64,000 bases of DNA from Buddleja alternifolia (lineage: Eukaryota > Streptophyta > Magnoliopsida > Lamiales > Scrophulariaceae), in assembly GCA_019426215.1 (NCBI GenBank), contig CM033399.1:20903022-20967021 (forward strand), read 5' to 3'. The notes beneath the pieces were generated by a model that ran no database searches, was not told the DNA's origin, and was given only the letters and a program-made list of their open reading frames with translations. Position 1 is the first letter of the stretch, and the number at the start of each line of letters is the position of its first letter. Below are positions 24,584 through 36,107 of this stretch, one piece after another. A program made the position numbers and the translations under genes.

Positions 24584-24795
24584 TTTTTTAGAATTTCCAA
24601 GAAACAACAAGACAAAAATTGTGTGTTAGGCTTTCCGAGAAACAACAAGACAAAATAGTGCAATCCAAAGTCTTTTGTAAGTTTTAAGTACTTAAGAACT
24701 CTAGTTAAGGCCTTCCTGTGGTCTAAACTAGGATTACTCGTGAACTTACTCAACTTGCTCATAGAGTAAGCTAGATCAGGGCGGGTACAGTTCAT
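24079..24795 (-). pseudogene. chimeric RNase H-gag frame at the E3/E2 junction
   Basis: An uninterrupted 238-codon frame begins with the E3 pre-RNase H block ([29 protein letters not shown]) and, after a short linker, continues as the E2 gag N-terminus up to DLWEAMDKTY. It exists only because the 3' end of E3 and an LTR were removed at about 24657. There is no reason to think it is a working protein; it marks the recombination point. Confidence 0.75.
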
Positions 24796-26030
24796 GATAT
24801 TCCTTAAAATTCCACTGACCCTAGCATACTCTTACTGAGATACCGATTCGCCATGGTTCTTGCGTAAATGGACGCTCATGTACATTGGCGTCTTGACTGG
24901 TGCACTATCGCTTAGAAGGAACTTTTCCAAAACCGTCTCAACATAATGAGATTGCGATAAGACTAGTCCTTCAGAAGTTCTTAAGATTTTAATCCGTAAT
25001 ATAACAAATGCAAGTCCCATATCCTTCGTGTCAAAGTTCTTCTTTAACATTCCTTTCTTATTCATGATAATTTCATGATTATTACCCATTATCAACATAT
25101 CGTCGACATATGGGCACACTATGACATATGCGTTATATGTTCGTCTAACATACACGCACTTGTCACACTCGTTGATCTTGAAACCATTTTACAACATCGT
25201 GCAATTAAATTTTTCATGCCACTACTTTGGCACTTGTTTAAGTCCATATAATGACTTCACAAGTTTACATACTTTCTTCTCCTTTCCAGGAGCAACAAAC
25301 TCATCGGGTTGTTCCATGTATATTTCTTCATCTGATTCTCCGTTCAGAAATACAGTTTTAACATCCCATTGATGTATCTCAAGGTTATGCAGTGCGGTAA
25401 TGGCGATGAATAATCTTATGGATGTTATTCTTGTTACTGAAGAATAAGTATCAAAGAAATCAAGACCCACCGTTTGTCGGTATCCTTTAACTACCCAACC
25501 GGCCTAATATTTGTCAATAGTTCCATCAGTCTTATACTTTCTTTTCAGAATTCATTTACATCCTAAAAGCTTACTTCCCTTTGGAAGATCAACCAACTCC
25601 TAGGTATGGTTATGCAAAATAGACTCGATTTCACTTTTGATAGCCTCTTTCTAGAGTTGAGCATTTAGATTGGACATAGCTTCCTTAATTGTCCTTGGTT
25701 CCTCTTCTAATGTATATGATACAAAATCGGGGCCAAATGATTTTGGAACTTTTGTTCTTTTCCTACGACGAGGTTCTTCATCCCCGATAATAGAACCACT
25801 CGTAGAAGAGTCAAGTGTTCTTTTAAGAGGACCTTGTTCATTTCTTTCCCTACTTGGAAAGATATCCTCAATAAATGAAGCATTTCTAGATTCCATGACT
25901 GTACCTTCATGAATCTAAGAAATTTCTGACTTGTGAACAAGAAATCGATAAGCACTACTATTAAGTGCATAACTGCTTAATATGCAATGAACAGTTCGGG
26001 TTTGAGTGCTTCTACCTTAGCCAAACACCC
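24657..26030 (-). pseudogene. pol: E3 copia RT and partial RNase H (3'-truncated)
   Basis: RT blocks are readable at 25896-25651, 25470-25222 and 25155-24832. YVDDML is intact at about 25100. The copy ends in the early RNase H domain: sequence equivalent to 14097-15150 of E1, and the LTR after it, are absent. The junction is next to a repeated AGAAACAACAAGACAAAA and a short TAGTG match. Confidence 0.8.
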
Positions 26031-26039
26031 CCACACTTT

Positions 26040-27213
26040 GAGGTAATTGTATGAAATCTTTTGACCTTTCCAAAGATCGTAAGGAGTCTCACTCCTACTT
26101 TTATGGGGTATTTTATTTAAAATATAATTAGCGGAGAGGATTTCCTACCCTCACAAATTCTCCGGTAATCCAGAATTTAATAACATCGCATTCATCATTT
26201 CTTTAAGAGTGCGATTCTTGCGTTCAGCAATGCCATTCGATTGAGGTTATGGTACCGTCGTTTGATGAATAATCCCAGAGTTAGTACAGAATTCATCAAA
26301 GGGTGCTCCGTACTTTCCTCCTCTATCACTTCGGATAGCTTATATCCTTTTCCCAAGTTGATTTTCAACTTCGGTTTTGTAATGTATAAACGCTCCTAGT
26401 ACTTCGTCTTTAGTTCTTAGTAAATACACATAACAATACTTTGTGCAATCATCTATGAATGTAATGAAGTACTTTTTCCCACATCTTGTTTGCACAAACT
26501 TTAAATCATAGATATCACTGCGAATAAGTTCTAGAGGTGCGGAGTTTCTTTCCACTAAAATAAATGGTTGTTTGACTAGCTTTGCTTCAACACAAATCTC
26601 ACATTTGTGTTGACTATCAACTTTAAAAGTTGGTCACAGCTTTAAGTTTATTAACTTTCGTATAGAATTATAATTTCCTTATCCTAGTCTAACATTCCAT
26701 AAATTAGAATACTCAAGCAAGTAAGCCGAAGATGTAATTTTATTATCATCTTTTTCAGTTATAACAGCGCGAATCACATTCATTATATTCATTTTAAAAA
26801 GACCGTGCTCGAGGTAACCTTTTCCTACATAGATTCCACGCTTAGTAAAAGAAAATCTATCAGCCTTAAACACCAGTTTGAACCCATTCTTCACCAGGAC
26901 AGAACCCGACACCAGATTCTTGCGAATGTCCGGAACATGCAACTTCTCGGTAAGAGTTAGCTCCTTCCCAAAAATCATCTTCAGCACCACCTTCCCAATT
27001 CCAAGAATCGAAGAAGTAGCCGAGTTTCCCAAAAACAATGCACGTCACAAGGAGCATAGGATGAGAACCCCTCCAAGTCAGATTAGATGTGGCAAGTAGC
27101 CCCAGTATCGATGAACCACGCACTTGGGTTGTCCACCAGATTAGTCTCGAACTCAACAGCTGTGAGATCGAGTGTAGACAAATCAAGAGAAACCCGATTA
27201 TCAGACAGGTCAT
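26040..27213 (-). pseudogene. pol: E3 copia protease and integrase
   Basis: The protease DTGAT motif is present at about 27110, followed closely by a stop. The frame 27038-26679 covers the protease C-terminus and pre-integrase region. The frame 26555-26340 holds HSDIYD-like and [17 protein letters not shown] integrase motifs. Stops and frameshifts are spread throughout. Confidence 0.78.
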
Positions 27214-28270
27214 CGATCATTTCATTAATGCCCTGGACGTCCTCAACAGCCAAGTGAACCTGGTTCTGAGCATGATTCTGAACTTGCTTGCCTTTGTTCT
27301 GGTTTTGACCAGGACCTCGCCCTTGAGACTTATTTTTCTTGGGCTCTTTGCAGTCTCTTGCCCAATAAACAGGATGGCCACAATTGAAACAGCCTTCTCC
27401 CTATTTCGATTTCGCTTTCCCAGCTTGCTTTTTCTAGGAATTCCCTTTCAATTTTCCATGGAGCTTCCTTTTTCGGTTGGAACTTTCTGGAACCTCTCTA
27501 ATATTTGCCATTGCCTGCATAGGGAGCTTCTTGTCAGAGCCCCGATTGTCTTCCTCAATTCTGCGTCGGACAACTAAGTCTTCTAGACTCATCTCCTTTC
27601 ACTTATGCTTCAAGTAACTCTTGAAGTCCTTCTACGAAAGTGGTAACTTCTCTATAATTGAAGCCACCAGGAAGGTTTCACTTAGAGTCATGTTCTCCGC
27701 ATGAATTTCATGTATGATTCTCTAAAGCTCTTGGACTTAGCTTGTAACGGACTTAGTGTCCACCAGTTTGAAGTGTAAGAACTTCGCGACCACGAACTTC
27801 TTCAGTCCTGATCCTAAATTTTGTACTTCCTGTCTAGTGCCTCTCAGAGGTCTTTGGGTGTCTTCACTGACAGATATACGCTATAGAGTGAAATGTCTAA
27901 TCCACTGAGTATGTAATTCCTTCAAAGAAAATCACTGGTGTGCCAGCATCACATGCCACGCTCAATTGAATATCAGTTGACTCTTCCAGGACATAAGAAG
28001 CATCCTCCCTCAAGAACCTGACCAGGTTCAATGTCGTTAGGTAGAACATCATCTTTTGCTGCGACATCTTTAAGTCAGCCCTGCTGAACTTCGACGACCT
28101 TTCAGCCTGTGCCAGTATAACTAGATTAGCAATTGGAGCAAATGGAGGCTCGGGACCAGAGCCAGAACCGAAACCAGGACCTAGCCCTCAATAGAAACCA
28201 AACCTGGCACCCCCCCACTATCAAGGGTGGTAACATTCTCATGAGCACCAATATCTCCAACATTCGACAT
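27214..28270 (-). pseudogene. gag: E3 copia gag
   Basis: The ATG at 28270 opens a short frame with the family start MSNVGDIGAHENV. The Gly-rich segment that follows in E2 is shortened here. The zinc-knuckle region is at about 27340-27390. Multiple stops. Confidence 0.72.
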
Positions 28271-28319
28271 TTTTTCAGAATTTCAAAGAAACAACAAGAC
28301 AAAAATTTTGTGTCAGGCT

Positions 28320-29423
28320 TGTTGGATCAAATTTCAAACAAACTAAAAAAATAAATCGAAAAATTGAGATAGAAGATTTTATTCGAGGTGAGAATGAACT
28401 CTATCCTAACACGAAATTGTCTCAGCTATAGGTGGTACCGGCTTTGACAAAATGTGTCCCAAGATACAACAAACACTTTCTAAGATTGAACTACTTCAAC
28501 TTTTAGAATCAACGAACCGAAGAAACTACTTGAACTCTCGTGAGGAGGAGGAGGAGGAGATTATGATATGAACACAAGAGAAGATTTGTGTTGGTGTAAT
28601 TTTCCAAGCTGTAGGATGAGGCCTTTTATAGGCTCAAAAATCGGGTGAATTAAATACCAGAAATTAATTGGTCAGCTGAAAACGTCGCTCAAGTTTGTAC
28701 TTGGGTACCTTCAAGTACGTACTTGAGGTCAAAATGTTTTTAGGTGTAAAGGCAACAAAAAATGCGTGAACAGTTTCAGAATTTCTTCTAGAAGGGGTCC
28801 AAGTACGTACTTGAAAACTCCAAGTACGTGCTTGAGACGTTCTAGAAGACCAATTCAAAAACGAAACGAAACGTGGCTAACATTTGATTTCAAGTTCGTA
28901 TTTATTTTGTTTGATTTTCTTGTTGGATTTTCTGGAGAGACCCAATTAAAATTTATCCAAAAAGATTTAATTTTGAAGCCCAAGCCCACACTAAACACAC
29001 CTCAAGCCTCATGCCCAGGCCCAGGCCCACAACTGAGCCCAAGTCGGTCCGATCCGGGCGGGCGGGCGGCGGCGGAGCGCGTGTGTGGTGAAATAGGCCA
29101 TGGCTAGGTCCTCCCCCCTCACAAAAGCCACAAAGGTGAGATAACCCAAAGGGCCAACCCTCTACCTTAAGGCAAAGATTTATAAACCCAATCCAATTGG
29201 GGTTTATATCCAATGTAGAATAATCACTTTCAAACACCCCATTTTAGCACTTAATTTCTCATTCGTTTCAAGTCCGATTTGAGAAATTCGAAATGCTAAA
29301 TTTATCTACTCGGAACGTAGATTAATATTATCCAATAATATTTAGTATCCCAGATACTTACGGTGTTCAAATTTATTATGCAAAATTCATGAAATACTTT
29401 TCATAATATCAAATTTTCCAACA
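28320..29423 (-). repeat. array LTR3 (5' LTR of E3)
   Basis: 1,104 bp, from TGTTGGATC to TTTTCCAACA, followed by the TSD copy ATTAT at 29424-29428. TATAAAA on the minus strand is the reverse complement of 28624-28630. Two 22-bp palindrome units precede it in transcription order. The sequence just inside (AGCCTGACAC on the minus strand) is not a recognisable tRNA primer site. Confidence 0.88.
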
Positions 29424-29428
29424 ATTAT
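29424..29428. repeat. TSD (ATTAT) right of copia array
   Basis: Matches 12995-12999. Confidence 0.85.
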
Positions 29429-30065
29429 ATTATAAGCATGTGTCTCTTGCTTCCGTTCAATATATTGGAGAGGAAATATTTGAAATGCATCATATTTTAT
29501 GGTCATGTTGATTTATGTAAGCAATAAACTATTTGACAATTAGCATTTAAAAGAAAAAATATGATTTAGACTAGGGCGAAGCTATCAAAAAGGGTCGAAT
29601 ATATGGTTTAAAATTGATGGATTTTTAATCAATAATCACACTGAAAGCATTCTTGTCCATGTATGTAAATTATGAAAAATCACAAAAAAATCGTTAAAAT
29701 TAGCTTTTATATCCAAAAAAAACCCTTTAATAATATTGTTCAATCCAAAAAAATCCACTCCATCAACTTTTCATTTCAAAAAAGCCAACATTAAGGGTTA
29801 ATAAATGTATGGAATTAATTGCCCTTAACCTTCTAGATTAAAAATAAATCAATTATAATTTTGCAATGAAATATATTTATTTAAAACTTTTATATCAATA
29901 ATTGGCACTTAATCATGATATTAATTTTCAATTTTTTAATCTTTAAAAAAAAAGTAATTTTGTTTTATAGATAATCATATTAAAATGAAAAATAAATTAT
30001 ATAAAATCTTTAATAAGTTTAATTTTAAAAAATAAAATCCATATTAAACAATTTATTAATTTGAA
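29429..30065. other. unassigned AT-rich DNA
   Basis: Spacer between the copia array and element A; long A and T runs, no feature recognised. It is the left flank of the site into which element A inserted. Confidence 0.6.
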
Positions 30066-30070
30066 AGAAT
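30066..30070. repeat. TSD (AGAAT) left of element A
   Basis: AGAAT here and at 63191-63195 flank the outermost element of the nest, 33 kb apart. The match, together with TG...CA ends, fixes the limits of element A. Confidence 0.82.
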
Positions 30071-30409
30071 TGTCGGGTTGGGTAATCCCCGGGGTAGGTT
30101 AGCACAGCGAAATTCCAAAATTTACAATTACCCCGAAACAGTATTACATTGGCCGGTTTAATCGATCTAATTATAACGAGAAAAACTATACTACGCGAAA
30201 TATGTTTCGCACTTTTTCCATCGTACAAGTTTCTGATCTTTTTCACCCGAACAAATACTCCCTTGACTCGACTCTTCAAAGAAACCGTCAGCCTCCCTTA
30301 GAATCTAACTTTTGTTTTAGTTTCTTGAATCTTCAAGCGATACAATCATTTCGCCTCTAAAATGTATCCACACCTTCGTATAATTCCCAATAATTATATT
30401 TATGGTGCT
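30071..30409 (-). repeat. element A 3' LTR, terminal part (left of B)
   Basis: Begins TGTCGGGTTGGG on the plus strand, the last bases of the LTR in element orientation. It continues at 53872 once B and one GTGCT copy are removed. The total reconstructed LTR is about 2.3 kb. Confidence 0.78.
30405..30409. repeat. TSD (GTGCT) left of element B
   Basis: Identical to 53867-53871. Confidence 0.85.
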
Positions 30410-31251
30410 TGTTAGGATTATGCCATCAAATGTCATAGAGGATAGAAAAATAGGGCATCTATCTTGTAATTAACTTATCTTCATAATATTAATAAAGGCA
30501 TTATCTAGTTTTCACTTAAATCTTATCTGCATCTATAAGTAGTATAAAACGCTTTTGTCCGTGTTTTTAGTGCGATCCCTCTACTTCCTATGGGATAGGA
30601 AGATTGGCACTAGGGAGATCAATCATGATTACTAAAAACAAGTTCGCAAGTAAAGTGAAGTCTTTAATGGACAAATAAAGACTTAGTACACTTGTACAAT
30701 CTTATCTCTGACATGAGAGTGCCTCTCTGGTACCATGGGATTGTAGGCACATCAGTGGAACTGATATGCTCGAATACAACTCTTATCGGTTCTGTCACAT
30801 GGGTTTTTATTCTGTGATTGTCAATGCCAGAACTGATTATGCGTAATAGGTGTAAGTGAACCTTTGACCTGAAACATCATGCTAAAGATGCATTTGTGAC
30901 GTCAAGTATTTCATTAGAGTAGTTAGACCCAATTCACCAGTTGATGGGGTCGACCTCGAAATGCGGCTTGATGGGCAAATGGTAGTCTTAGCTGATATCT
31001 AGATGGGATTTGTTCTTCATAAGTGAGTGAGAAAGTACCCTGTGTGATTATAGATAAATAAAGATCAAAGTCTTTGGCCAAACCATAAAGAGACGATTCT
31101 GCTAGGCACTAAATCGATCTCAATGATCTTGTATTATTATAATTAATATATATATATGGTCAAGTCCAGTGACTTTGACATAGCCATGACTCTCACTTGA
31201 CTGGGGTACACGAACAAAGGGTTTATACTTATGGTATTTATGATTGGAAGG
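30410..31251 (+). repeat. element B 5' LTR, first part
   Basis: Starts TGTTAGGATTATGCC and matches the 3' LTR from 52109 onward. It ends at the GAAGG duplication where element C entered. The rest of this LTR is 45281-46216; the net length is about 1.78 kb. Confidence 0.88.
31247..31251. repeat. TSD (GAAGG) left of element C
   Basis: Repeated at 45276-45280. The uninterrupted sister LTR at about 52950-52957 has a single GAAGG at the same place, confirming the insertion point. Confidence 0.92.
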
Positions 31252-32756
31252 TGGTGGTCCCAAGTGGCATACGAAAGGGTCTAGAAGGGGGGGGGGGTTG
31301 AATAGACCCTGAAGTCGTTTTCGACTACAAAAATTTTCGTATCACTTTAGAAATTTGAATGCTTGGAAAGCTGAGCGTTTGGGTCAGACGCTTCAGAGTA
31401 GTTAACTTAGACTTAGTGATTTCAGCAGTTTACTAAAGTAGGGCAATGCTTTAGATCGCTTAATCAGGGTTAGCACAGCGGAAATGATTTTTAGCGTTCT
31501 TTTAGATAATTTAATCGCTTTGCAATTTTATTTGTCTTTTTCAGAATAATATAATGTGATGAATATAAGACAATAAAATATAAATGACACAATAAATTGT
31601 AAGGTTCACTGGGTGATGTAATCCCAGCTACGTCCTTCTTCTCCTATTTCACTTGGAGGAATTTACTATGATGATTATCAAAGAATCACATAGAAATTTC
31701 TACAAAATAGTAAAGGATGAAAAAGATCTTGGGCCCCTTGATCACACAGACTTCAACACCAATGAAGATCGTCTTCTTCAAGCTTCTCTCACTCAGAAAT
31801 ACTGCCTGAAAGGTTTCAACAACTTTTCTCACTCAGATGAAAGGTTGAGGTTTGTCACTAGGGTTTGTTTGTTTTAGAGAAGATCAAACAACTTGGAATA
31901 TCTCAGTTGGAGTTTGAATTTCTTCTTTGGAAGATATTTGAGATATTTGTGACTGTCTGGAATGTAGATAGAAAGCTTAAAAGGTTTTGGCTATGGGGTT
32001 TCTAAGCTTTTTCCAGAAAGAATGTACGTAAGATTTTTGGCAATAATTTCTCGTATATTCTTGTTGTTATATGTTGGGTTTTTCTGGAGCAAGGTATTTA
32101 TAGGAAATTTCTTGGGATCTGTCCGTTGGACACATGTAGAAGCGTGCCTTTCACGTGGCACATGATAATACCTAGAGTTTGACATTCCTGAAAATTTGCT
32201 GAATCCAATTGGACGGGAGCAGCTAAAACTCTGAAATTTCTGACAGTCTGGTCAAAAGGGGCTTGTCCACAAGTCATAGTACCTTATCACATTTAATGCT
32301 CTTATCAGGCATTTAATGCATTTGAATTTATTTCCCGTTGGAAATAAATGCCCGTTGAATGATTGTATTTAAGTCCTTCATGACTTGAGGATTTATTTCA
32401 AGTGAATCTTACATCCATCGCTTGAGACAATTTGAGCACTTGATCCATGTATCCTGAAATAGGTTCCTTTAGCGTTTGACGGATGCTAAGAGACAAATCT
32501 TCATCTCTGGTTGACTTCAGACGCTGGTCTTCAACTTCTTCTCTAATAGACTCACCTAGAATTCTACTAGCGATTCAGTTACTAAGACTTAGTCTAAAAT
32601 CTACAAAGATAAAAAATTACAAGCCTAAACAAAATTACAAACTTTCAAACGCTTAAACAATAATCTAAGGCAAGCATAAACTTACATTTTATTTGGGGTC
32701 TAACAATGAATCCTATCTTGTCATCATCAAAACATCTAACATGAAATTTCCTAACA
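31252..32756 (-). repeat. element C 3' LTR
   Basis: 1,505 bp, TGGTGGTCCC to TTCCTAACA on the plus strand. TATAAATA is the reverse complement of 32095-32102; a G-box core CACGTG is at 32152-32157, upstream of it in element orientation. A G11 run is at 31287-31297. Confidence 0.93.
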
Positions 32757-32772
32757 ATTTCCCCCTTTTTGA
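32757..32772 (-). promoter_or_regulatory. element C polypurine tract
   Basis: On the minus strand the bases next to the 3' LTR read AAAAAGGGGGAAAT, the primer for plus-strand DNA synthesis. Confidence 0.85.
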
Positions 32773-32997
32773 TGATGTCAAGACTTTAACTTTTGTAGCT
32801 CTTTTATAATTTAAGAGTTACTAAAGAGAAAAGCCCAAATGAATATAAGTTAGCATTCAAAAAGTTAGTAAGGTTAGCTAAAGTTAGATTAGCTTCAACA
32901 AGATGTTTCAGCGATAAATCATTCATCTATTGAAAGAATAAACATACATGATTTATACTGAAAATAATAATAAAAAAAAGTACAATAAAAGATTCAT

Positions 32998-35765
32998 TCA
33001 CTTTTTCTGTCGCTTTGCTCTTTCTTCGCCTTGGAGAACTTCTAGCGCTAAGTCCATCAGGAGACGATCAATGTCAATCATTGTTGTATGTTGAACTTCA
33101 TCGTAATCATGCCTACGAAGTCTGGCGCTTTCATTAAGTTCTAACAACCTTTCCGTCCACTCTCTTGGAGAAATTCCAAGTTCACGAATCAGATCATGAT
33201 AGATATCTTTTCTTGGATCTTTAGATGGTCTCCAATTGATAGGTCGTCTCAGCGGTCCGGCAAAAGGTTGAAATCCCATACCTTCTAAGAAGTCAACGTC
33301 CAATTCCGGAAGGGGATATCTTCCTAGATAATATCTTGGCTTTCTCTTTTTAGTTAACATCTTCTTGATGCTCACTAGTTCTTCCATCATTGATCGCCAA
33401 TTTTTATTATCAGTCTTTGACATCGATTTGGACGCTTGATGCTTTTCTGTATTTCCCCCCTTCTTGGCATCATCAAGAGAGTTCTTTAGATCAGCGACAT
33501 CTCGGCGCAAAAGTCTAACTTCTTCGACTTGAAGAGCAATTTGCTGGGCGACACTCTGAGCAACAGCATCGGATGAAGCGTGTCTTTCAGCATCAGCCGA
33601 AGCGCTCTGAGCTAGGTGTCGATTGAAGTCAGAGGAGAGATCAGCGATAAGAGGGGACATGCTATTCATGATAGCAATGGTGCTTTTATTTGAAGCGTTG
33701 GCAATGTCTCGGCTTCGTGTATCAGACACTATTCGCATATGTCTATCAGCAGTTTCAAAGATCTTGGAACAGGAACCTTCAATGTTGTGGAGCGAGTTCC
33801 GGACTGCCTGTCTGAAGTCTCTAGCGTCTGAATCACTTTCAGAATCCGAATCGGAAGAAGAACGCTCTGGGGACGGGAGAAGTCCGTAGGAACTAGAAAC
33901 TGCAGCCTTGCCTTTGGATTTATCTCTGATAAAGGGCTCGATAGGCGTGTGTGCAATTTCAGAATGTACTTCTTCAATCACTTGATCGATGATTGGATCT
34001 GCAAAAACTGGGGGCTCGACTACTGGGACACTAGAAGAATCTGGCAAGGAAGCCTCAGGATTTTGAGCAACTTCCGCAGTAGGAGCAGAGTCTTCTTCCA
34101 TTATTTGGATTTGGGAAGGAAGTTCTCTAACACCAATGACCCAGAGGGGGCCAAGGGCTTCCATCACATGCCTTGGACTGATCAGGCTGGATTGCGGGAT
34201 AAAGAATATAGCGTCTTCACGCTCTTCGGTACTTAGTGCCAGTTGCACATCTTCCGGTAAAGCAATCCTTGAAGTATAACGATTGAAAAAGTCCAAAATC
34301 AACGGCATGAGCGCTTGAGCTGCGTCTTGGTCCACTGGCCTAATCAGCGAGATCATCTTGGCCACTTGAATGTTGGATTCACTAAAGAGCACGGGGTGTA
34401 GAGTATATCCTCTGAAATTGTAACACCCGGAAAAGTGATTGAAACTGCTGTCCAGCGCTTGGGCATTTTCAAACACTGCTCTCATGTCTCTGTGGAACTC
34501 AGCAAACTCAGCGTGTTCTGTGGAAACATCAACATGAATCTGACTCTGATCGGGAAGAATTAGTTGTTTACTGGACGAAGCGTCTTCGTTTAGGTCAGGA
34601 AAGATTCTTTGAACAAAGTCGGCACGAGGATACAAGACGTAGCGTCCACCGTGGCTGTATAAGGCGAGTTGCTGGCGAATGTAGATTTTGATTGGTTGTC
34701 TGTATCGTGGCAAAGCGCTGACATTCCCTGCAATAATCTGACGCTGTTGAAGCAAAAAGGTTGCATATCCTCGGCGTCTGTATTCTATCCCAAACTTGAA
34801 AAGAAACGGGTATCTTATAAGTTCTTCTAGGGTATAGAAATGCAGAACAAATTCTTCAGCCCATCTGGCTGTATTCATCATCCATCGTTTGCCTAGTTTG
34901 TCCGCTTTAGCTTGATCTTTTCTAGCGGTAAGAAATTTCTCAAAGCGTTCCGTTTCTTCTTCATAATCCTCAGCCCATAATCTGGCTAGATATTCTCGAG
35001 CCTCATCTTCTATCCACTAGTTGATCGGATTTGGACGCTCAGCAACAATAGGTCCTTTTCCTTTCCATAACTTAAGTGGATTAGGAGATAAAGCGTTTTG
35101 AGGAGAGTTGACGATGGAAGGAAGAGCTGAATATCCTATCTTGTTGAGATCTGCCTCATCTGGATCTTTGTTCCAATCACCCATGTGGGGGTTTTTGAAA
35201 ACAATCTGGTTTTGACGCAGAGGATAAAAGGACTCTTCTGAGCGACCGGTGAAAGTGAATCGCTGCTCGTCAAATTTTGATCGGTGGAACGTTGGTCGAC
35301 GAATATACTCAAGGCGTGAATGAAGACGCTCTAAACTGTACAGACCAAGATCGGCAAAACGCTCGAAGATTTCAAACTTGTGTGAGTCTGAAATATCCGG
35401 CCGATGGAGAGTTGTTTGAAATTGGATTTCCAACTCGACAAGCGTTTGAGTGTCACGTTCTCTGGCGGCATAATAAAATTCAACCTCTGAAGAGTATCCG
35501 CGCGGGAAGAAATCAATGACACGAGGAGGAGGTCCTGTTGGCGTAGGAACAAAAGCAATAGCCTCTGTTGGGATAGGGGCCACTTCTATCGACCGCTCAG
35601 CGTTTAAAGTTGCTTCACTTGCTGATGGAGTTTCAGCATCAGGAATAACTTGTGATGCCTTTTTAGCGATATCCACAACAGTTGCCATGTCCACATCTAT
35701 TTCAACTGGAATCTCCGAGATAGGAAGGGCATCAGTGATTGGTACATCTTGAGGTACGTCTTGAG
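32998..35765 (-). pseudogene. element C env-like gene, exon 3
   Basis: The last and largest exon (about 2.77 kb) begins after an ATGTATCAG acceptor and ends at the TGA-type stop at 32998. One in-frame TAG at 35017-35019 splits it; both sides share one frame. The first third is acidic and Pro/Ala-rich. The 627-codon part (34881-32998) has a long Ser-rich acidic stretch at about 33830-33900 and a probable coiled coil near 33440-33600 (heptad-like EEVRLLRRDVADLKNSL). The C-terminus is highly charged. I see no signal peptide or membrane segment, so 'env-like' refers to position, not to shown envelope function. Confidence 0.7.
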
Positions 35766-35846
35766 CTGATACATGTAAGCGATTGAGAAAAGCAAGCAAA
35801 AATTTCTACTAAGTAGAAATTACAAACAAAAGACTACATCGCTTAC
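35766..35846 (-). other. predicted intron 2 of the env-like gene (81 nt)
   Basis: Donor CAGG|GTAAGC and acceptor TATCAG bound an 81-nt, T-rich interval between two coding blocks. Splicing here is phase 1 and joins frames that are otherwise separated by stops. Confidence 0.65.
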
Positions 35847-36026
35847 CCTGAGGAATATCATCGACTTTTTCAGTCGCTTGATCTGTTTCTTGAGCAATTT
35901 CCTCAGGCTCCTGGACTTCTTCTTCGGGGTCTAAATTGATAAAAGAAGTTATCGGATCAGCACGAATGGGGATATTTAGTTCTTCAAGCGTGTTGAGAAC
36001 ATATTGAATATCTGCTGCATAAGGTG
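35847..36026 (-). pseudogene. env-like gene, exon 2 (60-codon cassette)
   Basis: 180 nt with no stop in the spliced frame, acidic and rich in Glu. Both flanking introns are phase 1, so the exon can be included or skipped without a frame change. The region is too short for any domain call. Confidence 0.62.
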
Positions 36027-36107
36027 CTGAAAGAGTTTTTATCCTAGCGTTAGAAACTTAGAGACTAATGAGGAAAAGATAGGCAAATTTGCTTAGCAAA
36101 TACTTAC
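36027..36107 (-). other. predicted intron 1 of the env-like gene (81 nt)
   Basis: Donor CAGG|GTAAGTA (near-consensus) and acceptor CTCTTTCAG with a pyrimidine-rich tail. Reading through gives a stop at 36058-36060. Same length and phase as intron 2, but the two introns are not similar in sequence. Confidence 0.68.

Larger units (their letters stand above)
13000..29423 (-). mobile_element. tandem array of one copia family
   Basis: Three LTRs of one family (13000-14096, 18853-20039, 28320-29423) enclose three partial internal regions, all read on the minus strand. In transcription order: LTR3, internal E3 lacking its 3' end, internal E2, LTR2, internal E1, LTR1. A single ATTAT duplication flanks the whole. 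This fits one insertion expanded by unequal or illegitimate recombination rather than three insertions. Confidence 0.85.

Noticed and set aside
30025..30279. Frame at the left end of element A
   Set aside because: Covers the duplication and the LTR end, so it is non-coding LTR sequence.
31653..31877. Open frame on the plus strand of the C LTR, repeated at 44173-44436
   Set aside because: It is antisense inside both LTRs; the duplication is explained by LTR identity, and the two copies end differently because of an indel.
33623..34236. Frames on the plus strand over the env-like gene, and similar ones at 35277-35752 and 36504-36710
   Set aside because: Shadows of the minus-strand gene with no similarity of their own.
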